Notes under the pieces: model-generated
Told to the model about the DNA's origin: nothing
Databases searched by the model: none
What the model saw: only the letters and a program-made list of their open reading frames with translations
Position numbers and translations under genes: made by a program
DNA from: Enterococcus sp. 9D6_DIV0238
GTDB lineage: Bacteria; Bacillota; Bacilli; Lactobacillales; Enterococcaceae
Direction of reading: 5' to 3'
Assembly (NCBI RefSeq): GCF_002174455.2
Contig: NZ_CP147246.1
Location: forward strand, 647,501-711,500
Length of the DNA: 64,000 nucleotides
Part shown: positions 63,425 through 64,000 of the stretch, one piece after another
Position numbering within the stretch: the stretch's first letter is position 1
Layout of the letters: each line of letters begins with the position of its first letter

Positions 63425-64000
63425 GTGAAAACAGAACGTTTACTCGGAATCATCATGATTCTTTTAGATAGAAAACAAATCAGCGCAACAAAGCTGGCTG
63501 AACTATTCGAAGTCTCTGTCCGGACTATTTACCGCGATATCAACTCTCTAAGCGAAGCTGGTGTCCCTGTTACTGCTTTACCGGGTGTAAATGGCGGCAT
63601 TCAGATCATGGACAACTACAAGATCGATAAGCATTTTTTTACTTCAACTGATATTACCTCTTTATTGATCGCTTTAGAAAGTTTGTCCAGTAATGTTTCA
63701 GCGGTTCAAGCAAATCAAACGGCTGAAAAAATCAAAACCCTTGTACCTGACCATCTTTCAGAAGAAATCAAGTTAAAGTCCCATCAAATCTCTATCGATT
63801 TAACACCTTGGACAAGCAATCAACCACTACAGCCTTTTTTAGAGACCATTAAATCAGGGATGGAACGGCATCAATTATTGCGTTTTGACTATTCAGATAA
63901 TCAAGGCATGAAAACCACAAGGACAGTCGAACCTTATCGTCTCGTCTTAAAAGAGATCAGCTGGTACCTACAAGCTTTTTGCTTGGAAAGAAACGATTTT
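63425..64000 (+). CDS. HTH/WYL-domain transcriptional regulator, 5' part (runs off window)
   Basis: A 192-codon partial frame from GTG 63425. N-terminal HTH_11 (about 3-55: LLDRKQISATKLAELFEVS followed by VRTIYRDINSLSEAGVPV) is the DeoR/YafY-type winged helix. GGIQIMDNYKID is the typical hinge. The start of a WYL domain is seen at the end (LRFDYSDNQGMKTTRTVEPY, KEISWYLQAFC). WYL proteins sense nucleotide or metabolite ligands. It is divergent from EutX, with a TATAAT at 63387-63392 and no good -35. The start could be a later codon because the ribosome site is weak. Confidence 0.82.
   Translation, partial: MKTERLLGIIMILLDRKQISATKLAELFEVSVRTIYRDINSLSEAGVPVTALPGVNGGIQIMDNYKIDKHFFTSTDITSLLIALESLSSNVSAVQANQTAEKIKTLVPDHLSEEIKLKSHQISIDLTPWTSNQPLQPFLETIKSGMERHQLLRFDYSDNQGMKTTRTVEPYRLVLKEISWYLQAFCLERNDF

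Overview
The window is chromosomal DNA from a low-GC Gram-positive coccus, almost certainly an Enterococcus. It holds a 16S gene with enterococcal signatures, many TTG/GTG starts behind strong GGAGG ribosome sites, an EtaR/EtaS-like two-component pair beside gnd, and a complete ethanolamine (eut) locus of the E. faecalis type. The 16S variable regions do not look like E. faecalis itself as I remember it, so a relative that keeps the eut locus is more likely. This species-level statement is inference.

Layout. 1-3270: the 5' part of a 23S gene, a spacer without tRNA and a full 16S gene, all on the minus strand, driven by three tandem promoters. 3.5-26.3 kb: housekeeping and envelope genes, mostly minus strand: etaS-etaR, gnd, rpmF-yceD, a lone ABC ATPase, recQ, typA, a suhB-like phosphatase, a UPF0223 gene, a CLC-F type antiporter, a MATE exporter, an HD phosphohydrolase, two divergent aromatic-acid-exporter-like genes, flotillin plus NfeD, and a large FtsX-type ABC exporter with its ATPase. 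26.4-34.3 kb: a membrane-anchored nuclease with a SUKH-like partner, nagA, an XRE/TPR regulator, a DUF2187 gene absent from simple ORF lists, an alanine-type aminotransferase, a GH13 glucosidase and a secreted protein of unknown function.

34.45-37.95 kb is an accessory island inserted at the 3' end of tRNA-Leu(GAG) and bounded by a 28-bp direct repeat of that tRNA end. It carries a lipoprotein of the tandem-lipoprotein (DUF576-like) type, a lipase with a C-terminal helical region, and two small helical proteins. Gene order and domains match the type VII secreted lipase TslA of Staphylococcus aureus with its immunity lipoprotein TilA and its small partners. No integrase is present. 38.0-44.3 kb: the tRNA with its own promoter, a pyridoxamine-oxidase-like pseudogene broken by one stop codon, ydcF-like, sprT, tex, a PrpE-like phosphatase, an EVE protein and an intact PPOX protein.

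44.3-63.3 kb is a B12-dependent ethanolamine locus, all on the minus strand. An AdoCbl riboswitch RNA (EutX-like) precedes eutG, then eutS-V-W-A-B-C-L, a BMC shell gene, eutE, eutM, pduL, a TIGR02536-like gene, eutN, eutH and eutQ. Behind its own promoter and structured leader lies an operon ecfT - fused ecfAA' - S component - transcobalamin-like lipoprotein - eutP - corrinoid adenosyltransferase. Together these genes would import and adenosylate corrinoid, sense ethanolamine (EutW/EutV) and AdoCbl (EutX), cleave ethanolamine with EutBC, and process acetaldehyde inside a microcompartment. The canonical shell gene eutM carries an internal in-frame deletion of roughly 30 codons. The window ends in a divergent WYL-type regulator that runs off the edge.
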